Positions 1-6,069 of a DNA stretch of 8,979 nt are shown here, piece by piece. Source of the stretch: Dehalococcoidia bacterium UBA3254 (lineage in GTDB: Bacteria; Chloroflexota; Dehalococcoidia; Dehalococcoidales; UBA3254). The notes under the pieces are model-generated. The model saw only the letters and a program-made list of their open reading frames with translations. It was not told the DNA's origin and made no database searches. Numbering within the stretch: the first letter of the stretch is position 1; each line of letters begins with the position of its first letter. The stretch is taken from NCBI GenBank assembly GCA_002362735.1, contig DEUU01000118.1:3199-12177 (forward strand), read 5' to 3'. The position numbers were made by a program, and so were the translations under genes.

Positions 1-1
1 A

Positions 2-1381
2 TCCGGGGAAAATACGGACACATGGTCCAGCGATGAAAAATATCCCGAGCCGCGGGCGGACAGGAATTGCCCCGTTTGCAAGGGCGCCGGTTTCATCCAT
101 CCTCGCTTGGCTTCGGGAAGGCCCGATTTCAGCCGGGTAGTTCCATGTCGTTGCGTTAAAGCCGCGGCCGAGAAAGACCAGGAGAGCCGGCTTCAAAAGT
201 ATAGTAACCTGGGATCTCTGGCTTACTATGATTTTGAGAGTATTACCCGGAACGGGTTGAGTGGAGACGCCGGCCGGCAGGAACTATTCAAGAAAGCCTT
301 TGAAGCCGCCAGGATTTTTGCGCAGGAACCAAAGGGCTGGTTTATTTTAATCGGTCCCAGCGGAAGCGGCAAGACTCATCTGGCCGCCGCTATTGCCAAC
401 CTGCGTATCAAGCAGGGCCAACCTGCCCTTTTCCAGACTGTTCCCGAATTTCTGGACCATTTGAGATCTGCATTTGCTCCAGGTAGTGAAATGCCCTATG
501 ATGAGCTTTTTGAAAAAGTTTGCAACTCCCCTCTCCTGATTTTGGACGACCTGGGGGTGCAGAACAGTACTCCCTGGGCTAAAGAAAAGCTGGACCAACT
601 CTTGAACCACCGTTATATCCACGAATTGCCAACGGTCATTACCACCAGTATCCTTATCGAAGACCTGGACGAAAGGATGCAGACGCGGCTTTCAAATCCA
701 AGGCTAAGCCAGATCTTTATTATCGAAGAGAAAGCCTCCGCTTTACAAGAATACAGCTGGAGTAAGGGATTTGAGCTCCAGAAAGTTATGACTTTCAAGA
801 ATTTCGATTCCCGCCGTCTCAATTTGCCGCCGGAACAGCGGCAAAATCTTGAATCTGCCTATCAGGTAGCTTTGCAATATGCCGAGTCTCCGGATGGCTG
901 GCTGGTCTTTCAGGGTGTGAACGGCTGCGGTAAGACCCATCTTGCAGCGGCCATCGTGAATTACCGTTACGAAGCTAAAAAACCGGCTATTTTCATGGTA
1001 GTGCCGGAGTTTTTGGATCATTTGAGAAAGGCTTTTAATCCAGAGAGCAAAATCTCTTACGACCAGCTTTTTGAAGCCGTCAAGAGTGCCCCTTTACTGG
1101 TCCTGGATGATTTTGGTGAGCAGTCTGCTACTCCCTGGGCGCAGGAAAAACTCTATCAGGTTATTAACTACCGTTACAATGCACGGCTGGCGACAGTCAT
1201 TACGACCATTAGCTCGCTGGACGAAATTGAGCCTCGCATCAGCTCCCGTCTGATTGACCCGAGAATCAGCATGGTGATCAACATCACCGCCCCGGATTAT
1301 CGGGGAGACAAAGCCTCTAATCCTGGAATATCTAAAAAATCTCTCCGCCCTCTGAAGAGGTCGAGGTGGGGTCAGGACTAG
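2..1381 (+). CDS. DnaI/DnaC-like helicase loader with two tandem AAA+ ATPase domains (5' partial)
   Basis: This is probably a replication helicase loader of the DnaC/DnaI/IstB-like AAA+ group, which places replicative helicase on DNA in an ATP-dependent way. The reading frame is open to the window edge. A TTG at 107 is the only candidate start codon in view, but it falls inside a conserved cysteine cluster, so the true start lies upstream. That cluster is CPVC at bases 68-79, then CRC at 146-154, giving CxxC-x22-CxC, like the zinc fold at the DnaI N-terminus. Two ATPase domains follow. Domain 1 has Walker A GPSGSGKT (353-376), Walker B LLILDD and a TRLSNPR arginine-finger-like stretch. Domain 2 has Walker A GVNGCGKT (914-937), Walker B LLVLDD and SRLIDPR. 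The two Walker A motifs are exactly 187 codons apart. The C-terminal tail is basic. Family loaders normally have one ATPase domain, so the duplication is unusual. A transposon IstB role is less likely, because no IstA or insertion-sequence ends are present. Family assignment is firm; the loader role is inferred. Confidence 0.85.
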   Translation, partial: SGENTDTWSSDEKYPEPRADRNCPVCKGAGFIHPRLASGRPDFSRVVPCRCVKAAAEKDQESRLQKYSNLGSLAYYDFESITRNGLSGDAGRQELFKKAFEAARIFAQEPKGWFILIGPSGSGKTHLAAAIANLRIKQGQPALFQTVPEFLDHLRSAFAPGSEMPYDELFEKVCNSPLLILDDLGVQNSTPWAKEKLDQLLNHRYIHELPTVITTSILIEDLDERMQTRLSNPRLSQIFIIEEKASALQEYSWSKGFELQKVMTFKNFDSRRLNLPPEQRQNLESAYQVALQYAESPDGWLVFQGVNGCGKTHLAAAIVNYRYEAKKPAIFMVVPEFLDHLRKAFNPESKISYDQLFEAVKSAPLLVLDDFGEQSATPWAQEKLYQVINYRYNARLATVITTISSLDEIEPRISSRLIDPRISMVINITAPDYRGDKASNPGISKKSLRPLKRSRWGQD

Positions 1382-1453
1382 TTCACTATCAATCTGCGTT
1401 TCGGGCCTTTCCAGAGCGTTTCTTGCCAACGAATTCTTTACATAAGGGAGACA

Positions 1454-2761
1454 GTGTTGTCGAATAAAGTTGAAGATCTGCTGGAACAGGCGCTACTGGC
1501 AGTCAGCCTGATCGATAGAGCGGCTACGAGATGCCAGAATCTGGTGGAAATTGCGGATATTTACTTGCAGATCGGAGCGAAGTCCAGATGCCTGGAAATA
1601 CTGTCTGATGCTCTCAATACAGCTGAGTTAATCAAGCAGCCGGAGGAAAAGTCCAGACAGCTTGTCTGGGCGGGGAGAGTTTTTCTGGACTCAGGCGATA
1701 ATGTGAAAGCTAAGGAACTCTTTACCCGGGCATATCTGCTCGCTCGAGCCACGGAAACGATATCTCAGCAGGTTATTTCTTTATCCAACCTGGCCGGCGA
1801 ATACACAGAAGCGAAACTGAAGGATGGATCCGGACAAATCTTATCTGAGCTTCACGCTCTGGTCACCGGTTCCGATTCTGAAGTTGATATTGCCTGCGAG
1901 CTGATTAGCATTGCCAGGTTATATCTCACCATCGGAAATTCAGATCAGTCACTTAAAATACTTGAGGAAATTTTGCCCGGAATCCGAGACCTCAACGATA
2001 ACTGGTTCAAAACCGAAAGGTTGATTGATGCCGCTGAGATTTACTCTGAATCAGGATCGAAGGAGGATGCTGTTCGGCTGCTGAAAGAAGCGCGGACCTT
2101 AGCTGGATTGATGGAAGAGGGAAATCGTCCGTTCTTTCTGTTAAAGATAGCAGATGTGCTAATGACCTCAGGGTATAAAGCTGAAGCCAGAGGGATATTA
2201 AACGATGCTCTGGTGATAGTCAAAAAGGATGAAAATAGTTATTCAAAGTCCGGGGATTTAATCTCTATCTCGAGTATATTTGCGCAGTTGGATGAAGGAC
2301 CTTTGGCGACTGATTTGTTAATCCAGGCTGAAATCACAATTGAGGGAATTGAAGACCTTATTGATCGGGTTTCACGTGATCTGGAAGTATCCTGGCTTTA
2401 TCTGGAAACGGAGCAAACCGAGAAAAGCCTGGAGATCATTAGAAAAGCCAAAGATTTGATTCCTGAAATCGAGGACCCGAAGTCTCGCCTGAACCTTTTG
2501 GGAGAACTGGCTGTACTTCTGGTTGAGAAAAATCTCAAAGAACAGGCGGCAGAAATTATTTCCGGAATGGTGCATTTCATAACCCAGACCCGCACGAAAA
2601 CCTCAGGACTGGGAGAAGTGGCTCTGGACCTGGTGTCTTCCGGGGAGTTGTCTCTAGCTTTGCAGCTGGCCGTGGTAATTCGCGAACCCCATATCAAATC
2701 TGAAGTTTTAACCGGCATTGCCCGGATACTTGCAGAATCCAACAGGGAGCGGGGCGTTTAA
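1454..2761 (+). CDS. TPR-like helical repeat protein, function unknown
   Basis: This is a 435-residue soluble protein made almost entirely of paired helices with a period of about 36-40 residues. At least eight units can be read by eye. They share a pattern of a small-residue/leucine helix A (for example LISIARLYLTIG, LIDAAEIYSESG, LLKIADVLMTSG) followed by an alanine/leucine helix B (QSLKILEEIL, DAVRLLKEAR, EARGILNDAL). This is TPR or TPR-like architecture, which generally serves as a protein-binding scaffold. I see no catalytic domain, signal peptide or membrane segment. The start is uncertain. GTG at 1454 lies only 3 bases after the AAGGGAG Shine-Dalgarno (1444-1450), whereas TTG at 1457 has a better 6-base spacing; the two differ by one residue. 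The gene lies 72 bases after the helicase-loader gene on the same strand and may be co-transcribed with it. Its stop codon overlaps that of the convergent DUF951 gene. The specific function is not recognisable. Confidence 0.85.
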   Translation: MLSNKVEDLLEQALLAVSLIDRAATRCQNLVEIADIYLQIGAKSRCLEILSDALNTAELIKQPEEKSRQLVWAGRVFLDSGDNVKAKELFTRAYLLARATETISQQVISLSNLAGEYTEAKLKDGSGQILSELHALVTGSDSEVDIACELISIARLYLTIGNSDQSLKILEEILPGIRDLNDNWFKTERLIDAAEIYSESGSKEDAVRLLKEARTLAGLMEEGNRPFFLLKIADVLMTSGYKAEARGILNDALVIVKKDENSYSKSGDLISISSIFAQLDEGPLATDLLIQAEITIEGIEDLIDRVSRDLEVSWLYLETEQTEKSLEIIRKAKDLIPEIEDPKSRLNLLGELAVLLVEKNLKEQAAEIISGMVHFITQTRTKTSGLGEVALDLVSSGELSLALQLAVVIREPHIKSEVLTGIARILAESNRERGV

Positions 2762-2988
2762 GAAACACCTTCACGTTTATCCGAAGAATCCTCGATCTTT
2801 TCTCCCCGGGAGAGGAAACCTTTAATCCGTCGTTCTAAAACCGGCCTTTCTATCAACAGGTAATGCTGGCATTTCAGACATTTGATGCCGATATCCGCTC
2901 CCAACCGTAAAACCAGCCATTGATCGTTCCCGCAGGGATGAAGCTTTTTCAAACGGACTACATCGCCTATTCTGAGTTCCAGTACCAT
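2758..2988 (-). CDS. DUF951 family small zinc-binding-type protein
   Basis: This 76-residue protein matches the DUF951 pattern as I know it. It has an N-terminal MxLxIGDVVRLKKxHPCG block (residues 1-20), a W-x-V-LR-x-GADIGIKC block, and a CLKC pair (C37, C40) with a conserved basic VLERRIKGF segment after it. HPCG (C19) plus CLKC suggests a metal site. The fold and the GD-V-x-L-KK start suggest a small beta-barrel or SH3-like nucleic-acid binder, but no reaction is known for the family. The last 18 or so residues are charged and probably disordered. The ATG overlaps the pyrF stop codon as TAATG, and no Shine-Dalgarno is visible ahead of it, so translation is probably coupled to pyrF. Its stop codon overlaps that of the convergent TPR gene. 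The family call is confident; the function is unknown. Confidence 0.85.
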   Translation of the reverse strand: MVLELRIGDVVRLKKLHPCGNDQWLVLRLGADIGIKCLKCQHYLLIERPVLERRIKGFLSRGEKIEDSSDKREGVS

Positions 2989-3800
2989 TAATTTGCAGTC
3001 CGGAACCGATTGATTTCATTCCTCAAAGTCAATGTCGCTTTGCGTGCGGCATCGGCAAAATCCTTCCCTTTTGAAGCATAGATAATCTGGCGGGACGAGT
3101 TGATGATGGCTTTATCACCTTCAGGACTGACTCCGCACTTAATCGTCAGTGCTAAATCTCCACCCTGGGCACCGATTCCCGGAATTAGAAACGGCATTTC
3201 CGGATGTTGTTGACGAATGACCTTCAATTCTTCCGAATATGTAGCGCCTACTACCAGCCCGATATTTCCTGAGGTATTCCATTGCCGGGCTTTGGCGGCT
3301 ACAACTTCGTAGAGCGGACGAACACCCTGATCGGTAGAACATTTTAAAGATTGGAAATCGGCGGCTCCTGCATTTGAGGTCCGGCAAAGGATGAAGACCC
3401 CTTTATCTTTATACTGTATAAAAGGTTCGATGGAGTCAAAACCCAAATAGGGGTTTACCGTTGCCGCATCAAAACCGAAAATATCAAACAGTGAAATTGC
3501 ATAAGCTTTAGAAGTATTTCCAATATCTCCCCGTTTGGCATCGCCAATGATGGGTATGTCACTGGGAATGTATTTTAAAGTCTGTTTAAGATCAGCCAGC
3601 CCTGGTTCTCCGGCGGCTTCATAAAAAGCAAGGTTGGGTTTGTAAGCGCAGACCAGATCGGACGTCGCCTCAATAATCGACCTGTTAAAGTCGTAAATTC
3701 CGATCTTCTCCGGCATCTGTCCGGGATCCGGGTCCAGGCCAATGCAGACCAGACTCTGGTTTCTCTGTGCGGCCTTTTGCAGTTTTTCGTTAAAATTCAT
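2988..3800 (-). CDS. pyrF: Orotidine 5'-phosphate decarboxylase, class II
   Basis: This enzyme decarboxylates OMP to UMP, the last step of de novo pyrimidine synthesis, in the cytoplasm. The protein has 270 residues in a TIM-barrel arrangement. IGLDPDP (20-26) forms the first strand, KPN (54-56) supplies a conserved lysine, and DAKRGDIGNT (87-96) holds the D-x-K-x-x-D catalytic cluster (D87, K89, D92). PGIGAQGGD (208-215) is the phosphate-binding glycine loop. The sequence around FEAAG/NPYLGFDS/CRTSN and the length match the longer type-2 enzymes of actinobacteria and Chloroflexi rather than the roughly 230-residue E. coli type. The start at 3800 is chosen because GGAGG lies 5 bases upstream. 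A longer frame back to 3848 adds 16 residues read from repeat-like DNA and has no supporting site. The gene is first in a two-gene unit with DUF951. All key residues are present. Confidence 0.96.
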   Translation of the reverse strand: MNFNEKLQKAAQRNQSLVCIGLDPDPGQMPEKIGIYDFNRSIIEATSDLVCAYKPNLAFYEAAGEPGLADLKQTLKYIPSDIPIIGDAKRGDIGNTSKAYAISLFDIFGFDAATVNPYLGFDSIEPFIQYKDKGVFILCRTSNAGAADFQSLKCSTDQGVRPLYEVVAAKARQWNTSGNIGLVVGATYSEELKVIRQQHPEMPFLIPGIGAQGGDLALTIKCGVSPEGDKAIINSSRQIIYASKGKDFADAARKATLTLRNEINRFRTAN

Positions 3801-3805
3801 ACAGG

Positions 3806-3810
3806 CCTCC
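3806..3810 (-). promoter_or_regulatory. Shine-Dalgarno deciding the pyrF start
   Basis: On the minus strand GGAGG is followed by CCTGT and then ATG (3800-3798). This strong site at 5-base spacing selects the internal methionine over the upstream in-frame methionines at 3848 and 3845. Confidence 0.85.
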
Positions 3811-3820
3811 GGGATAGTTT

Positions 3821-3942
3821 TAAGTAATAAGTGATAAGGTCCCATCATCTTCCCAGAATGTAATAAGTTATACGTGATACTTTATACGTTCACGTTCCCT
3901 TCCCCGAAACCTGGAACTTGTAACCTAAAACTTAAAACCACT
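3821..3942. repeat. Degenerate heptanucleotide repeat tracts between pyrF and folC
   Basis: The divergent intergenic region holds runs of imperfect 7-base units without gaps. Tract A begins with AAGTAAT, AAGTGAT and AAGGTCC (3822-3842). After a 15-base break it resumes as ATGTAAT, AAGTTAT, ACGTGAT, ACTTTAT, ACGTTCA (3858-3892). Tract B is AACCTGG, AACTTGT, AACCTAA, AACTTAA, AACCACT (3908-3942), with consensus AACnTnn. The register is seen directly. The pattern resembles the short tandemly repeated repetitive (STRR) heptamers known from cyanobacteria and other genomes. Promoters for pyrF and folC must lie in or beside this DNA, and the A/T-rich units contain several weak -10-like hexamers, but I cannot single one out. 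Confidence 0.6.
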
Positions 3943-3992
3943 TACTTCTTCCGTGATCATACAGTGGCGGTTTCGCAGCGTCAAGTGTTAGA

Positions 3993-5324
3993 ATGGGATT
4001 ACTTATGGACTACCGGGAATCGGTTGATTATATCTTCGGGCATACGAACTATGAAATGGTGCCGCGTCTACCCCATGCCCAGGCTAACTATGATCTGCGG
4101 CGGGTATACCGGATATTGGAGCGGATTGGTGATCCTCATCTAAAGGCTAAATCTTTACATATCACCGGAACCAATGGAAAAGGTAGCACCTCTGCGATGC
4201 TGGCATCAATATTGACCTCCTCTGGCTTTACCTCTGGTTTATATACCTCACCTCATCTCCGGACCGTGCGAGAACGTTTTATGGTTAACGGACAGATGAT
4301 TTCGGAAGGCGAGCTGGCTCGCATTGCTACCTGTCTGCAGCCGGAAATTGAAGTGGTGAACAAGGAAGCCACTTACGGTCGTTTGACGGTCTTTGAGATC
4401 TTGACCGTTCTGGGCTTTGTATATTTTGCAGAAAAAGAATGCTTCTTCCAGGTCATGGAGGTTGGGATGGGGGGACGGTTTGACGCCACGAACGTGATTC
4501 TTCCCGAGGTCTGCCTTCTTACTTCCATCAGCCTGGACCATACCGAGGTACTGGGGGATACACTGACTAAAATCGCTTTTGAGAAGTGCGGAATCATCAA
4601 GCCCGGCTGCGTGGTGGTAACTCATCCACAGGTGGAGGAAGTGAACCGGATCATCCAAGAGACTTGCTTTGAAAAAGGGGTTAAGCTCATCAGAATCGGG
4701 CAGGACGTAATGCGTAAATGTCTTAGCTATAATTTTGATCGGCAGGAAATTGAAGTCCAGGGTAGACTAAATGATTATAAAATATCAATGCCGCTCCTGG
4801 GACAATACCAATTAGACAATACTGCAGCGGCTGTTGCGGCAATTGAAGTTTTAATCGAGAGAGGATACCGGATTTCCCGCGAAAATATTATTAATGGCCT
4901 TTCACGGGTTGCCTTCCCCGGACGCCTGCAAATTATCCGGCGTAAACCATATGTCGTGGTTGACGGGGGCCATAATCCGGGGGCGGCCCGCAGTTTGAAA
5001 GACGCCCTTTTGCAAACTTTCAAACCGGATAAATCTATCCTGGTTATCGGGGTTTCGAATGATAAAGATATTCCGGGAATCGTCCATGAACTGGGACGGG
5101 TATTTGATAAAATCATTGTGACACGCGCAAATAATCCACGATCTGCTCCGCCGGAAAAGCTGACGGCTGAATTTAACAGGTATAAATCGGATATTCAGGT
5201 GGCGGGAAATATTCCGGAGGCTTTAAAAGTAGCTTTGCAGCAGGCGGGTGAAGAAGATTTGATATGTATCACAGGTTCCTTGTTTGTAGTGGGTGAAGCC
5301 ATTGAATATTTGGAGACTGAATGA
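3993..5324 (+). CDS. folC: Bifunctional folylpolyglutamate synthase / dihydrofolate synthase
   Basis: FolC is a Mur-ligase-type cytoplasmic enzyme. It joins L-glutamate to dihydropteroate to make dihydrofolate, and adds further gamma-linked glutamates to folates using ATP. The 443 residues carry the family signatures in order. These are the P-loop GTNGKGST (59-66), YTSPHL (84-89), MEVGMGGRFDATN (155-167), and LDHTEVLGDT (181-190) followed by FEK with the lysine (K198) that is carbamylated in this family. Then come the C-terminal domain motif DGGHNPGA (324-331), VIGVSNDKD (351-359) and the terminal TGSL (427-430). Length is normal. The start is not certain: ATG at 3993 has little Shine-Dalgarno character, and ATG at 4005 (MDYRES) is an equally good family start. 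No folate neighbours are in view. Whether it does both reactions cannot be decided from sequence alone. Confidence 0.95.
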   Translation: MGLLMDYRESVDYIFGHTNYEMVPRLPHAQANYDLRRVYRILERIGDPHLKAKSLHITGTNGKGSTSAMLASILTSSGFTSGLYTSPHLRTVRERFMVNGQMISEGELARIATCLQPEIEVVNKEATYGRLTVFEILTVLGFVYFAEKECFFQVMEVGMGGRFDATNVILPEVCLLTSISLDHTEVLGDTLTKIAFEKCGIIKPGCVVVTHPQVEEVNRIIQETCFEKGVKLIRIGQDVMRKCLSYNFDRQEIEVQGRLNDYKISMPLLGQYQLDNTAAAVAAIEVLIERGYRISRENIINGLSRVAFPGRLQIIRRKPYVVVDGGHNPGAARSLKDALLQTFKPDKSILVIGVSNDKDIPGIVHELGRVFDKIIVTRANNPRSAPPEKLTAEFNRYKSDIQVAGNIPEALKVALQQAGEEDLICITGSLFVVGEAIEYLETE

Positions 5325-5331
5325 GAACAAT

Positions 5332-5381
5332 CAATCCTCAGCTATCAGCTTGAGAATTTGAATTGCTGAAAGCTGAGATTG
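5332..5381 (+). terminator. Imperfect hairpin after folC, possible terminator
   Basis: The left arm CAATCCTCAGCTATCAGC (5332-5349) pairs with the right arm GCTGAAAGCTGAGATTG (5365-5381) with one bulged base and one mismatch, around a 15-base A/T-rich loop. It begins 8 bases after the folC stop, between convergent folC and the SWIM gene. It lacks a proper T run (TTTTAATTTGG follows 10 bases later), so intrinsic termination would be weak. It could also be a small dispersed repeat. Confidence 0.45.
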
Positions 5382-5402
5382 AAGGATGAATTTTAATTTG
5401 GT

Positions 5403-5669
5403 TTATGTCCCGGATGTGAGGTAAGGATTGCTCAGGACTTCCTTGGGTAGCATATTGCCAAGGACTTTTTCCATTGCCATGGTATGACTGCAAACTCTCC
5501 ACGTGGAGAAAAAGGAGCAAGTGCAATGCCATTTGCCATCTTTAAGGCTGGTAGTATAGGTGTCGTGCTCCCCTCTAAACTTCACACTGAACTCGGAGAA
5601 GGTAATTCGGTCGGTCTCCTGCGCATAACGCTTCGCTTTCTCAATCTTCCCAATCAAGCTGGACTGCAT
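5403..5669 (-). CDS. Small SWIM zinc-finger protein
   Basis: This 88-residue protein is largely a SWIM zinc finger. CTC (C49, C51) and CSH (C60, H62) give CxC-x8-CxH, preceded by the usual beta-strand region (ITFSEFSVKFRGEHDTYTTSL) and the K-x-W-H strand leading into the metal site. SWIM domains bind DNA or proteins and occur in SWI2/SNF2 ATPases, MuDR-type transposases and stand-alone bacterial proteins. Here no ATPase or transposase domain is attached, and the protein starts and ends cleanly. Residues 5-20 are basic and could touch nucleic acid. The start is supported by GAGGAGG (5676-5682) 6 bases upstream of ATG. The gene is monocistronic, convergent with folC, and has a long structured 5' leader with a terminator-like hairpin. 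The function is unknown. Confidence 0.85.
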   Translation of the reverse strand: MQSSLIGKIEKAKRYAQETDRITFSEFSVKFRGEHDTYTTSLKDGKWHCTCSFFSTWRVCSHTMAMEKVLGNMLPKEVLSNPYLTSGT

Positions 5670-5696
5670 GGTCTACCTCCTCAACATAACTAAACT

Positions 5697-5732
5697 AAAA
5701 AGCACTGCGCTCATCCAAGCACAGTGCTTTAA
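5697..5732 (-). terminator. Terminator-like hairpin in the SWIM gene leader
   Basis: AAAGCACTG and CAGTGCTTT (5699-5707 and 5722-5730) form a perfect 9-bp stem. It is extended by GCT/AGC across one mismatch, around a 6-base loop. Read on the minus strand the hairpin runs into TTTTT (5701-5697), as in a Rho-independent terminator. The U run ends only 14 bases before the SWIM Shine-Dalgarno, which is the geometry of an attenuator. On the plus strand it would be a weaker terminator (TTTAATT follows). Confidence 0.65.
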
Positions 5733-5767
5733 TTAATCGCTATTAACTTGGGAATAAATATCCGCAT
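5729..5767 (-). CDS. Possible 12-codon leader ORF upstream of the SWIM gene
   Basis: On the minus strand ATG (5767-5765) opens MRIFIPKLIAIN and stops at TAA (5731-5729), exactly where the terminator-like stem begins. GAGGAG (5784-5779) lies 11 bases before the ATG, a rather long spacing. Three or four hydrophobic isoleucine/leucine residues stand out, but there is no run of one amino acid as in classical amino-acid attenuators. The ATG sits in the loop of the small hairpin CCGC-atg-GCGG (5762-5772). It is too short to score by coding statistics, so this is a possibility only. Confidence 0.3.
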   Translation of the reverse strand: MRIFIPKLIAIN

Positions 5768-5799
5768 GGCGGTATTCTCTCCTCAAGATTCAATAATAT

Positions 5800-5829
5800 A
5801 TTATACTGCGTTTTACCTATCCGTGTCCA
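5800..5829 (-). promoter_or_regulatory. Sigma-70-type promoter for the SWIM gene leader
   Basis: Read on the minus strand, TGGACA (5829-5824, five of six bases of TTGACA) is followed by an 18-base spacer and a perfect TATAAT (5805-5800). A transcript would begin near 5793, giving a leader of about 124 bases before the SWIM start codon. If the terminator-like hairpin stops it, the product would be a short RNA of about 100 bases. Confidence 0.65.
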
Positions 5830-6013
5830 ACAAAAATTTGGCAGGCTCTTACACAAGGCTTTTTCATTCACGAAGCTTCCAGGTTAATCACCCCTGAAAA
5901 CGGGTATCTGGTCGGCGTTCTTAAGATAAGTCATCAGATTCCGGATCGAACTGGAAATAACAAATTAAAAAGACCAGGTTATTAGTGCCTGTATACTCTC
6001 ACAATTGTTTTAG

Positions 6014-6062
6014 TTGTACAATAAGTGTCTGTGTTAAAATAAAGATATTCTTGTTAAGGAGA
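6014..6062 (+). promoter_or_regulatory. argC promoter region and Shine-Dalgarno
   Basis: TAAAAT (6035-6040) is preceded by TGT, giving an extended -10 element. TTGTAC (6014-6019) is a possible -35 at a short 15-base spacing. AAGGAGA (6056-6062) is a strong Shine-Dalgarno 7 bases before the ATG at 6070. The palindrome TTGTACAA (6014-6021) covers the -35 position and ACAATTGT (6001-6008) lies just upstream, so a repressor could bind here. They do not look like a standard ARG box. Confidence 0.55.
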
Positions 6063-6069
6063 CCGTTTA

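Larger units (their letters stand above)
5670..6069. other. 400-base intergenic region between the SWIM gene and argC
   Basis: The left part (5670-5830) holds the minus-strand promoter, possible leader ORF and terminator-like hairpin of the SWIM gene. The right end (6001-6069) holds the argC promoter and ribosome binding site. The middle, about 5830-6000, shows nothing I can name. There is a weak TTCCAGGTT/AACTGGAA inverted pair (5877-5885 and 5960-5967) and a plus-strand open frame (5797-5985) without a start codon. I could not fold a tRNA or a known riboswitch there by eye. Confidence 0.6.

Noticed and set aside
107..109. TTG at 107 as the true start of the helicase-loader gene
   Set aside because: The frame is open to the window start and includes the CPVC half of a zinc-binding cluster whose other half, CRC, lies downstream, so the gene begins outside the window.
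2..1381. Reading the tandem ATPase gene as an IS21-type IstB transposition protein
   Set aside because: No IstA transposase, terminal inverted repeats or target duplications are visible, and the zinc ribbon and replication-loader style fit DnaI/DnaC better.
1094..1429. Long open frame antisense to the helicase-loader gene, and similar antisense frames within folC and argC
   Set aside because: They lie opposite clearly conserved coding sequence, show no domain motifs and lack ribosome binding sites.
3801..3848. Longer pyrF reading from 3848 (16 extra N-terminal residues)
   Set aside because: The added residues come from repeat-like intergenic DNA, and the internal ATG at 3800 has a strong GGAGG at 5-base spacing and matches the family N-terminus.
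5797..5985. Plus-strand open frame of about 62 codons in the SWIM-argC intergenic region
   Set aside because: It has no ATG, GTG or TTG start and no ribosome binding site, overlaps a minus-strand promoter, and matches no family I recognise. It could be a gene remnant, but I cannot support that.
5830..6000. Possible tRNA or T-box-like structure upstream of argC
   Set aside because: I could not assemble a cloverleaf, a T-box bulge or an anti-terminator from the sequence; only a weak long-range inverted pair was found.
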